Source: Jiella marina (GTDB lineage Bacteria > Pseudomonadota > Alphaproteobacteria > Rhizobiales > Rhizobiaceae). From it: DNA of 64,000 nucleotides. Below are positions 6,912 through 15,072 of this stretch, piece after piece. Location of the stretch: NCBI RefSeq assembly GCF_024359545.1, contig NZ_JAKQZG010000001.1, forward strand, positions 1 through 64,000, in the 5' to 3' direction. The translations under genes were made by a program, and so were the position numbers. The notes under the pieces were generated by a model. The model did not search any database, was not told the origin of the DNA, and saw only the letters and a list, made by a program, of their open reading frames with translations. How positions within the stretch are numbered: position 1 is the first letter of the stretch; each line of letters opens with the position of its first letter.

Positions 6912-8711
6912 TTAGACTGGCATTAGATGATTCAAATCAAGCCCAAGGTAAGCGATGCTCTCGACGAGCGCGACCCGCTGTTCAAGCAGCCCCTGCGGCA
7001 GTTGCCCATAGCGCCCCGTCATGCTGCCTTTCACATGTCCAAGAATGAAGCCGAATTCGTCGTCAAGATGCCCGGCGAGACGTAGCGCGTCGGCAACGCC
7101 ATGGCGAAACGAATAGAGCGAGAGGCCGCGCCCTTCCTTCAAACCAATGCGTCCAAGGTAGCGCCCGAATTCGCGTGAGAACTCCGCGATCATCTGGCCT
7201 CGGCTGTTGCGCTTCGCTTCTGGGAAAAGCCGGGTGTGGCCTTGCGTGGCCATCCGTTCTCGATAGGCGATGAAGCCAAGCCGAACGAGTTCGGAGTGGA
7301 CCGGGACAACGCGCATCGACCCTTCGGTTTTCACGCTCTTGTCGTCGCTGCCTTCCGTGGTGATGTGCATGATCCAATGACCATGCTCTTGCCGCACGTC
7401 GGCAATTTCAAGCTGCGCAATTTCGGCAGGACGCGCGCCGCTGTAGAGCATGACGAGCGGCAGCCAATAACGATGATCGTCGATCCGCACATTGCCGGGC
7501 TTGGCGATGAAGCGCCACTCGTCCGCCGATTGGCAGCCGGTGAAGAGTGGCGAGGCGAACAAGGTTCGGAGCTCTTCCGTCGTGAATGGCCTCGTTGTGC
7601 GCCCCTTTGACTTCGGGAGCGACATGTCGGCAGTCGGGTTCGTGTCGAGATAGCCGTTGATGACGAGCCATTGGCAGAAGGCGCCCATGCTCGCGAGGTA
7701 TCGATTAACCGTGCGCGGTGTGATCACCGGCTTTCCAACTTCCTTGTTCGCCCGGATGATTTGCGCTAAGCCCATGCCGGCGAACGCTTTCGTTTCGGTC
7801 GCCTTCACCGGATACTCGCGAAGAAGCGCCTTCCAATCTCGAATGGCCTTGCGGTCGATCCGGCGAACGGGAAGCGTCCGGCCGTGAAGATCGAGGAAGG
7901 TGCCAATATCGCGCCGGGCTTGGTTCAACGTGTCCGCCGTGATGCCCTTCGGGTTGTCGCGGGCATAGGCTTCGAAGAGTTCGGGGATAGTCTCGCCGGG
8001 CTTGGCGCGTTCGCGAACCTGGGTCGTCGCCGGCTTCACGATCGAGTCGCGCGGGGTGCCGCCGTAATCGCCCCGGTCGCGTTCGAAGGTGCGCTCAAGC
8101 GCCTCGATCTCGGCACGGATCATGCGTCGGCCGACGTCCGCCTCTTCAGGTGAACCGCGCGGGATAATGAGATCATGCTTACGGGCGAACTCTTCGATCT
8201 CGTGCCGGATAAGGGCAAGCTCGCCGGAGGCGAGGTGCTTGCGGAGATCGGCAGCCTTTGCCTGTCTCAGCTTAGCGTCGAGCGCGCCCGCGCTGTGCAT
8301 CGCCATCACCTCTAGCGTAGCGTCCATCATTGCGAGGGGATCGCTGCCGTCGATCGTGGCCTTTTTCGCAAACAAGGATTTCGTCGCCGCGTCGATCTTG
8401 TCTTGCGTCGGCCTCGCCGCCCGACTGGCGTCGTCGCGATCGAGGGTGCCTTCGTAGTGCGCCCATGGTGCCGCTGCACGATCATCGTCGCTCAGGGTCC
8501 GCCGCCGCGACACGTCGTCGAGTTGCGTCCGCCATCCTTCAATGACAGGCCATAGCCGCCGCTTGGCCTCGTTCTCGTCCTTCGTGCCGAGCGCCTTCGT
8601 CAGTTCGTTTCGGCCGACGACCGCAACGAGTTCGGCGGGGACTTTCATGCGCGCATAATAGGAAGAGCCGCGTCGGGTGAGGTAGGAAATTCGAGCCAAT
8701 TTGAAGACCAT
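6912..8711 (-). CDS. Tyrosine-type site-specific integrase
   Basis: About 599 residues starting at the ATG at 8711 (MVFKLARISYLTRRGSSYYA), the usual N-terminus of long alphaproteobacterial phage integrases. There is a long N-terminal helical region, then a core-binding domain (TITADTLNQARRDIGTFLDL-like region and TPRTVNRYLASMGAFCQWLV) and the catalytic domain. Visible catalytic parts are the Arg in LYSGARPAEIAQL, the Arg in LYSFRHGVADALR, the His in FILGHVKGSM and the likely nucleophile Tyr in TGRYGQLP. The first His of the HxxR box is replaced by Tyr (YSFR), a variant seen in some integrases. It catalyses integration and excision of the element. Confidence 0.92.
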   Translation of the reverse strand: MVFKLARISYLTRRGSSYYARMKVPAELVAVVGRNELTKALGTKDENEAKRRLWPVIEGWRTQLDDVSRRRTLSDDDRAAAPWAHYEGTLDRDDASRAARPTQDKIDAATKSLFAKKATIDGSDPLAMMDATLEVMAMHSAGALDAKLRQAKAADLRKHLASGELALIRHEIEEFARKHDLIIPRGSPEEADVGRRMIRAEIEALERTFERDRGDYGGTPRDSIVKPATTQVRERAKPGETIPELFEAYARDNPKGITADTLNQARRDIGTFLDLHGRTLPVRRIDRKAIRDWKALLREYPVKATETKAFAGMGLAQIIRANKEVGKPVITPRTVNRYLASMGAFCQWLVINGYLDTNPTADMSLPKSKGRTTRPFTTEELRTLFASPLFTGCQSADEWRFIAKPGNVRIDDHRYWLPLVMLYSGARPAEIAQLEIADVRQEHGHWIMHITTEGSDDKSVKTEGSMRVVPVHSELVRLGFIAYRERMATQGHTRLFPEAKRNSRGQMIAEFSREFGRYLGRIGLKEGRGLSLYSFRHGVADALRLAGHLDDEFGFILGHVKGSMTGRYGQLPQGLLEQRVALVESIAYLGLDLNHLMPV

Positions 8712-8722
8712 TCGGAAGGGGT

Positions 8723-8748
8723 CGGTGTAGCAATCCGGTGTAGCAATC
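8723..8748. repeat. Tandem 13-bp direct repeat before the integrase
   Basis: CGGTGTAGCAATC occurs twice without a gap (8723-8735 and 8736-8748), 12 bases upstream of the integrase ATG. Such repeats near int genes can be arm-type binding sites for the integrase or a regulator. Repeat copies at the far end of the element cannot be checked in this window. Confidence 0.7.
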
Positions 8749-8786
8749 GCGTTTGAAAAGGGCAACGAATTCAGATAGCTATAGGG

Positions 8787-8792
8787 ATTATA
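8787..8792 (-). promoter_or_regulatory. Candidate -10 box of the integrase promoter
   Basis: On the minus strand TATAAT (8792-8787) lies 76 bases upstream of the integrase ATG, in AT-rich DNA. No convincing -35 hexamer is seen at 16-18 bases. The tandem 13-bp repeats lie between this box and the start codon, where a bound protein could act. Confidence 0.35.
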
Positions 8793-8923
8793 AGGGCTTA
8801 AAAATAGTTGGATTATGTTCCAGGTTCCCCAGCCAACACGCTTCCGTGCATTGGTTCGATTGTTGATCCCCTCTCGGCTTGGGCGTCTCCCAAGGGCGTG
8901 AACTTCCCCTTCAAGACGCAATT

Positions 8924-9682
8924 TCAGGCCCTGAACAGGCAGGTGCGCTGTCCTTCGACGTCGCGAACCATGACAGGCAGCCCGAACACGGCCTCGATGG
9001 TTTCCTCGCTCACGACCTCTTCGACCGGGCCGTCCACGACGATGCGCCCGCCCTGCATGGCGATGATGCGGTCGGCATAAGCGCAGGCGAAGTTGATGTC
9101 GTGGAGGACGACGACGACGATCTTGCCGAGTTCGTCGGCGGCTCGCCGCATGAGCCGCATCATCGCGACCGCATGGCGCATGTCGAGATTGTTGAGCGGC
9201 TCGTCGAGGAGAATCGCCCTGGTATCCTGAGCCAGCACCATGGCCACGAAGGCGCGCTGGCGCTGGCCGCCCGACATCTCGTCGAGGAAGCGGTCGGCGA
9301 AGGGCAGAAGATCGAGAAAGGTGAGGGCCTCCTCGATCTTCTCGTAGTCGGTCGGGGTCAGGCGACCCTTGGAATGGGGGAATCGGCCGAAGCCGATCAG
9401 GTCACGCGCCGTCAGCCGCGCCATCAGGCCATTTTCTTGTTTCAGGATCGAGATGCGTTTTGCCAGCTCGTCGCCTCTGGTGCGCGTCACGTCCAGGCCG
9501 TCGATAAGGGCACGTCCCCCATCGATCGGAAGCAGGCGTGCGATCATCGACAGGAGCGTCGATTTGCCGGCGCCGTTCGGCCCGATGATCGCGGTGACGC
9601 CCGGCGAGGCAAGGGTCAGCGATGCCTCGTCGACGACGCGGGCCTTGCCGTAGAGCTTGGTCAGGGCTGCCGCTTCGATCAT
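8924..9682 (-). CDS. Iron-siderophore ABC transporter ATP-binding protein
   Basis: A 252-residue ATPase with Walker A GPNGAGKSTL, signature LDEMSGGQRQRAF, Walker B RAILLDEPLNNLD and the switch His in VVVLHDINFA. The sequence is of the FepC/YclP type, which powers import of ferric siderophores through paired permeases. It is the last gene of the operon, overlapping the permease gene by 4 bases. The C-terminal end lies beside the prophage boundary but appears complete. Confidence 0.93.
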   Translation of the reverse strand: MIEAAALTKLYGKARVVDEASLTLASPGVTAIIGPNGAGKSTLLSMIARLLPIDGGRALIDGLDVTRTRGDELAKRISILKQENGLMARLTARDLIGFGRFPHSKGRLTPTDYEKIEEALTFLDLLPFADRFLDEMSGGQRQRAFVAMVLAQDTRAILLDEPLNNLDMRHAVAMMRLMRRAADELGKIVVVVLHDINFACAYADRIIAMQGGRIVVDGPVEEVVSEETIEAVFGLPVMVRDVEGQRTCLFRA

Positions 9683-10704
9683 GTGAACCCGCGCTTGAGA
9701 ATGATGGCGATGAAGGCGATGCCGCCGAAGAACTCGATGACGATCCCAAGCGCCGTGTCGAACTGAAAGACGCGCTCGAGGACCGTCTGTCCGCCGACGA
9801 GACAGATCACGGCGATCAGCGAAGCGGCAAGGATCGTCTCGGCATGACGGCGCGAGCCTACCAGGACGACCGCGAGGCTCGCGACCAGAAGGCCGAAGAA
9901 GGTCAAAGGCCCGACCAGGGCCACGGAAACTGAAACGAGGACGGCGATCAGGCCGAGGCTGATACGGGTGAGACGGGTGGAGTCGACGCCGAGCGAGGTC
10001 GCGGTGTCGCGTCCCAGGCTCAATACGTCGAATTGCGGCACGAGCCGCCAGAAGATCGCGGTGACGATACCGATCAGCACGGCGGCAATGAGGAGGAGAT
10101 CGCTCCGCACCGTGTTGAAACTCGCATAGAAGGTATCCTGCAGGACGAGGAAGGCGTTCGGGTCGAGCAGTCGCTGGAGAAAGCTGGCGGTGGAGCGGAA
10201 AAACACGCCGAGAATGACGCCGACGAGGAGCAGGCGGTGGAGATCGCGCGTCGCGCCGCCGAGGAGCTTGCCGTAGAGCGTCAGCGCGAAAAGGACCATC
10301 ACCGCGGTCTCTGCGATGAACAGGGCGATCGGATCGATCGCCATCGCGAGGGCCGTGCCGGCCAGGAACACCATCAGCGTCTGGATCAGGATGTAGAGAG
10401 AGTCGAACCCCATGATCGAGGGCGCGAGAATGCGGTTTCCAGCCAGCGTCTGCAGCGTGACGGTCGACAGCGCGATGGCGTGGCCGACGACGATCATCGC
10501 GAGGAGTTTCGGCGCGCGAAGTTGAAGAACGAAGCCCCAGTTTCCCCTGACGCCGACCGTCATGAAGACAAGGCAGCTGGCGAGCGCCAGAATCGCCAGG
10601 AGCGCCAGCATCTGCCGGGAGGTAGGCCAGGCGACTCGGCGGCCGGATCGATGTTCGCGGTCACGAAGCGTCTCGCCGTTCGCCGGCTTGGCAACGTCAG
10701 CCAC
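9679..10704 (-). CDS. Iron-siderophore ABC transporter permease (second)
   Basis: A 341-residue FecCD-family permease with about nine hydrophobic segments, including FVLQLRAPKLLAMIVVGHAI, the ATPase-contact region LGRDTATSLGVDSTRL and VALVGPLTFFGLLVASLAV. The start is the GTG at 10704, overlapping the stop of the upstream permease (10697). It has a Pro/Arg-rich cytoplasmic N-terminus. It pairs with the permease encoded upstream to form the inner-membrane channel for a ferric siderophore, YclO/FatC type. Confidence 0.9.
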   Translation of the reverse strand: MADVAKPANGETLRDREHRSGRRVAWPTSRQMLALLAILALASCLVFMTVGVRGNWGFVLQLRAPKLLAMIVVGHAIALSTVTLQTLAGNRILAPSIMGFDSLYILIQTLMVFLAGTALAMAIDPIALFIAETAVMVLFALTLYGKLLGGATRDLHRLLLVGVILGVFFRSTASFLQRLLDPNAFLVLQDTFYASFNTVRSDLLLIAAVLIGIVTAIFWRLVPQFDVLSLGRDTATSLGVDSTRLTRISLGLIAVLVSVSVALVGPLTFFGLLVASLAVVLVGSRRHAETILAASLIAVICLVGGQTVLERVFQFDTALGIVIEFFGGIAFIAIILKRGFT

Positions 10705-11794
10705 GGGCCGGCCTCCCTCGGGAAAGAAGGATGAGGAAGAGGAGCGAGCCCGCGACACCCATGATCGCCCCGACCGAAATCTCATAAGGGAATCGCACGA
10801 GCCGACCGATGATGTCGCAAGCGAGAACGAGACCGGCACCGCAGATCGCGACGACCGGGACGATGCGCCGGCCGTTGTCGCCCATCGCCATGGTGACGAG
10901 ATTGGGAACCACGAGCCCGACAAAGGGGATCTCGCCGACGGTGACGACCGTCAGCGCTGCGATCAGCGAGACAATGACGAGGCCGAGCGCGACGATCCGC
11001 TCATAGGCAATGCCGAGGGTGACGCTGATGTCGCGGCCGAGACCGGCCAGGGTGAAACGGTCGGCGGCAAAGAGGGCGATCGCCGCAAGGGCAAGGCCGA
11101 TCCACAGAAGTTCGTAGCGTCCCTGGAGGATCATCGAGAAGTCGCCCCGGCTCCAGGCGCCGAGCGACTGCAGGAGGTCGTTTCGATAGGCGACGAAATA
11201 GGCCGTCGACTCGATGATGCCGGCGAGGATCAATCCCACCAGCGGGACGAGAAGGCTGCTCTTCGATCGCAACCGGCGGATCAGGACGAGGAAAAGCAGG
11301 GTCCCGAGGAGCGCGAAACTGGCGGCAAAGAGCATCTTGGCGAGGATCGACGCGTCCGGGGCGAAGATCGTGATCACCACCATGCCCAGCGCCGCCGCTT
11401 CGGTCGTGCCGACCGTGGAGGGTTCGACGAAGCGGTTGGAGGAGAGCATCTGCATCAGAAGCCCCGCCACGGCGAGACTCGCACCGGCAAGGACTGCCGC
11501 GGCCGACCGGGGAATGCGGCTGACGAGCATCAGCCGCATGGTTTCCGCGTCCCATGTCCCGGCAAGAAGGGTGCGAACGGAGAGATCGCCGACCCCGACG
11601 AATAGGCTGATCACGAAGAGCACCGCGAGGGTCAGAAGGCCGAGGCTCAGGAGCTTCTGTCCGTTCCGCCGGGACGGCGAACCCGGATGGCCATCGCGCG
11701 CAACGGGGCGATCCGGTTCAGGGGCGGCTCGGGCTGCCGGCTCGCGCGGAAGCGCTGCCGTGGGGCTTTCACCGGCATGATGGCGTTCGACCAT
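10697..11794 (-). CDS. Iron-siderophore ABC transporter permease (first)
   Basis: A 365-residue FecCD-family permease. The N-terminal 50 residues are charged and probably cytoplasmic. The membrane part begins at KLLSLGLLTLAVLFVISLFV and contains the family block SRIPRSAAAVLAGASLAVAG, then VEPSTVGTTEAAALGM and VTVGEIPFVGLVVPNL. The ATG at 11794 was chosen 52 bases downstream of the binding-protein stop. It forms the heterodimeric channel with the next gene (YclN/FatD type). Confidence 0.9.
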   Translation of the reverse strand: MVERHHAGESPTAALPREPAARAAPEPDRPVARDGHPGSPSRRNGQKLLSLGLLTLAVLFVISLFVGVGDLSVRTLLAGTWDAETMRLMLVSRIPRSAAAVLAGASLAVAGLLMQMLSSNRFVEPSTVGTTEAAALGMVVITIFAPDASILAKMLFAASFALLGTLLFLVLIRRLRSKSSLLVPLVGLILAGIIESTAYFVAYRNDLLQSLGAWSRGDFSMILQGRYELLWIGLALAAIALFAADRFTLAGLGRDISVTLGIAYERIVALGLVIVSLIAALTVVTVGEIPFVGLVVPNLVTMAMGDNGRRIVPVVAICGAGLVLACDIIGRLVRFPYEISVGAIMGVAGSLLFLILLSRGRPARG

Positions 11795-11846
11795 GGGATG
11801 AGGCGCGGCTCGTGTCTCGGGGAATGCGTTGACCGGCTTTTTGCCG

Positions 11847-12824
11847 TCACTGACCGACGTTTTCGCCTGCCTTGGCGAAGGCATCGGCGATCTGATCGAC
11901 ATTCCGCTGCATGGCGGTGAGGCCCGAGCCGGAGAGGTACCATGTCGCCGAATCGAGATAGACCACCTGATCGGCCTTCCAGGCCTTGGTCTGCGCGACC
12001 AATTCGTTTTCCAGCATCGAGGCCGCGGCCCCTTGGCCGATCGCGGCGTCCCGATCGAGGACGAAGAGCCAGTCCGGATCGATCTTGGCAATATACTCGA
12101 AGGAGACCGCTTCGCCGTGGTTCGCGATGTCGAGGCCGGTATCGGCCGGGGTGACGCCAAAGGCGCCGTGAAGGAGCCCGAAGCGGGAACCTGGACCGAA
12201 GGCGCTCATCCGGTTGCCGGTGGTCAGCACAATCAGCCCCGTGCCCATGGTGCCGGCCTTTTCGTTCAGTTCCGCGATCGAGCGTTCGAGGGTCGCGATC
12301 TTGCGATCGACTTCCTCCTCCTTGTCGAAGATCTTGCCGATCGCGCGCGCACGGGCGAGGGCGGAATCGTAATACTCCGCCTCGTCGACGGTCATGTCGA
12401 TAGTCGGGGCAATCTGCGACAACGCCTCCGTCTGGCTCGACGAACGGCCGCCGGTAACGATCAGATCCGGGCCGAGGGCCGCGACCGCTTCGAGATCTGC
12501 CTCGAAGAGCGTGCCCACCTTTTCAACATCGTCGGCGGCATATTTCGCAAGATAGTCAGGGTAGGGTGCCGATGGTGCCGCTGCGACTTCGATGCCGAGG
12601 GCGTCGAGCGTGTCGAGGGTCGCAAGATCGTAGACCACGACCGTCTGGGGATCATGCGGAACGTTGGACTGCCCCCTGGCAGTCTCGATGCTCACCGTTT
12701 CCTCGCCCGCCGCTTCTGCCTGCGTCAGACCGCCGACACTGAATGTCGAGGCGGCTGCGAGCGCTAAAGACATCAGGACCTTGCGCGGGGTGGCCAGGCG
12801 AAGGGCTTGGGAAAATCCGGTCAT
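11847..12824 (-). CDS. Siderophore-binding periplasmic protein
   Basis: A 325-residue protein with an N-terminal signal sequence (VLMSLALAAASTFSVGGLTQ, cleavage near AEAA) and the fold of class III binding proteins (PF01497): QTVVVYDLATLDTLDALGIE, then LEAVAALGPDLIVTGGRSSS and a C-terminal LTAMQRNVDQIADAF. It captures the ferric siderophore in the periplasm. The ATG at 12824 has AAAGGA upstream. It is first in the four-gene uptake operon, and a TGA-N9-TCA palindrome lies 52-68 bases before it, suggesting iron control. Confidence 0.92.
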   Translation of the reverse strand: MTGFSQALRLATPRKVLMSLALAAASTFSVGGLTQAEAAGEETVSIETARGQSNVPHDPQTVVVYDLATLDTLDALGIEVAAAPSAPYPDYLAKYAADDVEKVGTLFEADLEAVAALGPDLIVTGGRSSSQTEALSQIAPTIDMTVDEAEYYDSALARARAIGKIFDKEEEVDRKIATLERSIAELNEKAGTMGTGLIVLTTGNRMSAFGPGSRFGLLHGAFGVTPADTGLDIANHGEAVSFEYIAKIDPDWLFVLDRDAAIGQGAAASMLENELVAQTKAWKADQVVYLDSATWYLSGSGLTAMQRNVDQIADAFAKAGENVGQ

Positions 12825-12875
12825 GATCGGTCCTTTCTGACATGGCGGCGATGCGCGTCGCGGAAATCGCAATAG

Positions 12876-12892
12876 TTGACCGGCAATGTCAA
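12876..12892. promoter_or_regulatory. IRO-box-like palindrome (possible RirA site)
   Basis: TTGACCGGCAATGTCAA is an inverted repeat containing TGA-N9-TCA, the pattern of iron-responsive (IRO) boxes bound by RirA in Rhizobiales. It lies between the siderophore-binding gene and the esterase. On the minus strand it overlaps a TTGACA that could be the -35 of the uptake operon. The match is by pattern only. Confidence 0.5.
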
Positions 12893-12938
12893 TAAATAGT
12901 CCGGCGAAACGAAAAGGGGGCGTTCGAAGCTTTTGCCG

Positions 12939-13718
12939 TCATGGCACGTGAAGGAATCGTCGCAGCGCCGGAGCGATGATCGAGCCGTGCGATTCGTCCG
13001 GCCATTCCTCGGTCCGGACGAAGCGGTGACCGGCTTGGAAGAGGGAAAGGGCAAAGCTCTCGCCGTTCGGGCCGCCGCGAAGGTCAGCAAGACGCTCGGA
13101 CTCGCGAAGCGAAAGGTCACCTCGAAGGCGTCGACCGGCGGTCAGGATCGTCACCTGCCGGACGTCGTCGGACGGCACGAGACGGCGGTGGCCGATCGAT
13201 TCGTCGAGTTCGGCCATGATGCGATGGCGATTCCACCATACCGAAGGGTCGACCGCGAAGAACCGCGTCACCGGCAGATCGGCGCGCAAGAAGGAGCGCA
13301 GGGTAAAAAGGCCAGCAAGCGAGTGGCCGAATAGTGCAATGTCGCTTCTGTCCAACCGCATCTCCTCGTGCAGCCAGGGCAGAAGTCTCGAGCGCATGAA
13401 TCCGGCAAACAGCCGCTCGCCCCCGGTCTCCGGCGAAGGCGTGCCCGGCCGGAGCGGAATGGCGCTCGCCGGCGCCCGGTCGGTCATTTCGAAATAACGA
13501 CGGGCAATGCGCGCCGAAGCGTCAGGTTCGGGAAGCCCGATTCCAACGAGGAGCTGCGACACACCTTCACCGCGCGCGATCTCGCTCGCCCGCTTAAAGA
13601 CCTGATCGCCATCGAGAACCAGTTTCACCGGCCAGCCCGCAGGCGGTTCCTGGCCGATCGTCTGCAGGAAGACCCGGTAGGGTCGACCGGCAAAGCTCAA
13701 CCCGTGTTCTTCCCACAT
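12939..13718 (-). CDS. Alpha/beta hydrolase, siderophore esterase-like (IroE/Fes family)
   Basis: A 259-residue putative esterase (PF00756). The nucleophile elbow GHSLAGL follows LDRSDIALF, and a later Asp/His pair is likely in VDPSVWW and ESHGSII near the end. The family includes IroE and Fes, which cleave ester-linked siderophores to release iron. The N-terminal GLSFAGRPYRVFLQTIG and VKLVLDGDQVF match this family. There is no signal peptide, so it acts in the cytoplasm. It is encoded between the uptake operon and an AraC regulator, which supports a role in iron release. Confidence 0.82.
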   Translation of the reverse strand: MWEEHGLSFAGRPYRVFLQTIGQEPPAGWPVKLVLDGDQVFKRASEIARGEGVSQLLVGIGLPEPDASARIARRYFEMTDRAPASAIPLRPGTPSPETGGERLFAGFMRSRLLPWLHEEMRLDRSDIALFGHSLAGLFTLRSFLRADLPVTRFFAVDPSVWWNRHRIMAELDESIGHRRLVPSDDVRQVTILTAGRRLRGDLSLRESERLADLRGGPNGESFALSLFQAGHRFVRTEEWPDESHGSIIAPALRRFLHVP

Positions 13719-13776
13719 TCTCGCCTGCCTCTGGGATCGCCCGTCGCGTTTTTCAAAGCGGATACTTCGCCAGACG

Positions 13777-14769
13777 TTACCGCACGCTTCCCGGCGAAAT
13801 ACCGAAATGGCGCTTGAAGGCGGTCGAGAAGTTCGCCGCGCTCGTGTAACCAGCGAGATGCGCGGCCTCGGCGATGGACAGCCCTTCCTGTTCGATCGCG
13901 CTGCGGGCGAGATTGAGATTGCGACGGCGGATGTAGTCGAAGGCGCTCATGCCATGGACCGCGTGGAACAGGCGCTGCAACGTGCTGACGCTGAGGCCGG
14001 TCGCGGCTGCAATCTCGTCGAGGGACGGCGAGGGCGTCTTCACCTCGTGCAGATAGTCTTCGACCCGGCGCATCCGGTGATGATCCCGCGAGCCCACATG
14101 GCCCGCTGCCCAGCAGGCCTCTCTGGATTGAAGTTGCGACAGTCCCTCGGCGATCAGCTCGATCGCGCGGCTTTCGAGATAGAGCCTTTGCAGGGCCGGC
14201 TCGTAGGAGGGCGGTCGCAGGATCTGCTCGCCGATGGCCACCATGCTGGCGCTCGGGCGCCAGGCGTGGCGGGCGAGATGGATTCGGCAGAACTCGGCAA
14301 TAGCGGGGACGTTCTGGGGGTCGGCGAGCCGGCATTCGGCAAGCCATTCGTGGGACGCCGTCACGTTCACCTTGCGCAGATGCTCGCCGCGGCGGGAGCG
14401 CCGGGCAAAAGCCGTCGGGCGGGTTCGAACCATCATGGCTGCGCGCACGGTGTCGCCGTCGCCTTCGCTTTCCGGCATGACCGGGCGTCCGTCGATGGTC
14501 GCGCGCACCACGCCCTTGAGGAAGAGATAGAAGGTCACGCCCGGCTTTTGTTCGAGGCGGGTGTCGAGGTCGACGAGTTCGACCGTTTCGGACGAATGCA
14601 GGACGAGGCCTGGCCTCAGTTCGAGGAGGCGATAACGACCCTTGAGAGCGAGGCCGTCTTCCTCAGCGCCGCCGCGGCGCCAGGCGAAGCGGTCGCCAAC
14701 GATTGCCGAAGCGTCGGCAAGGCGGCTCGCCGCGATCGTCTCCTCGCCCTTGTCGAATGCCACGCCCAT
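13777..14769 (-). CDS. AraC-family regulator (PchR-like)
   Basis: A 330-residue protein with a C-terminal AraC DNA-binding domain: LDEIAAATGLSVSTLQRLFH is the first helix-turn-helix and SIAEAAHLAGYTSAANFSTA the second, followed by FKRHFGISPG. The N-terminal 200 residues form a sensor region (LHSSETVELVDLDTRLEQKP, then TFYLFLKGVVRATIDGRPV) similar to PchR/YbtA-type siderophore sensors. The ATG at 14769 has a GAGG ribosome site. It lies between the esterase and the divergent TonB receptor gene and probably activates the receptor and uptake genes when the siderophore is present. Confidence 0.85.
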   Translation of the reverse strand: MGVAFDKGEETIAASRLADASAIVGDRFAWRRGGAEEDGLALKGRYRLLELRPGLVLHSSETVELVDLDTRLEQKPGVTFYLFLKGVVRATIDGRPVMPESEGDGDTVRAAMMVRTRPTAFARRSRRGEHLRKVNVTASHEWLAECRLADPQNVPAIAEFCRIHLARHAWRPSASMVAIGEQILRPPSYEPALQRLYLESRAIELIAEGLSQLQSREACWAAGHVGSRDHHRMRRVEDYLHEVKTPSPSLDEIAAATGLSVSTLQRLFHAVHGMSAFDYIRRRNLNLARSAIEQEGLSIAEAAHLAGYTSAANFSTAFKRHFGISPGSVR

Positions 14770-15072
14770 CCTGACCTCGTTCGATATGCGGCGAGAACAC
14801 CGCTGTGGCCCGTCGGCGACTCGCTTCGCCTGCACGCGTTCCCGATGCTGCTTTTCGCCCGTGTCATGAAAGCAACATATTTGCGCCACGTTCACGCCCG
14901 CCCACCCCAATGGACGGAATGCAAACGTCTTTGACAGAGCCGCAAAATCCGCCCTCTAGCCCTCCGGCGAGCCGCTCCGTAAAAACTTGATCACGAATGA
15001 CAGGTTTTACGGCGCCGGTGCAACCCTCTGCGGGGGGCGTCGCCGGCTGGAATCGCAAGGGGGCTTACGACG
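14770..15072. other. Divergent regulatory region, araC-type gene / TonB receptor
   Basis: A 303-base intergenic stretch. A TTGACA at 14931-14936 with a weak CTCTAG 17 bases later may be the receptor promoter. No TGA-N9-TCA palindrome was found here, so control probably runs through the AraC protein. No small gene is supported. Confidence 0.4.

Larger units (their letters stand above)
1..8750 (-). mobile_element. Prophage / capsid-encoding island (left end outside window)
   Basis: A run of minus-strand phage genes starts with a tyrosine integrase beside host siderophore genes and continues with portal, protease, major capsid, tail tube and tail chaperone genes to the window edge. The right boundary lies between the integrase start (8711) and the end of the host ABC gene (8924). 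The left attachment site is outside the window, so no att pair can be shown. No terminase, lysis or replication genes and no tape-measure gene are seen, and two genes look frameshifted. This fits a decayed prophage or a capsid-type satellite. The extent on the right is approximate. Confidence 0.85.

Noticed and set aside
8878-8894. CTTGGG/CCCAAG hairpin as terminator of the siderophore operon
   Set aside because: Only six pairs and no T-run in the direction of transcription.
8800-8923. Possible tRNA or tmRNA fragment as attachment site
   Set aside because: GTTCGAT is present, but no T-arm or acceptor pairing could be formed on either strand.
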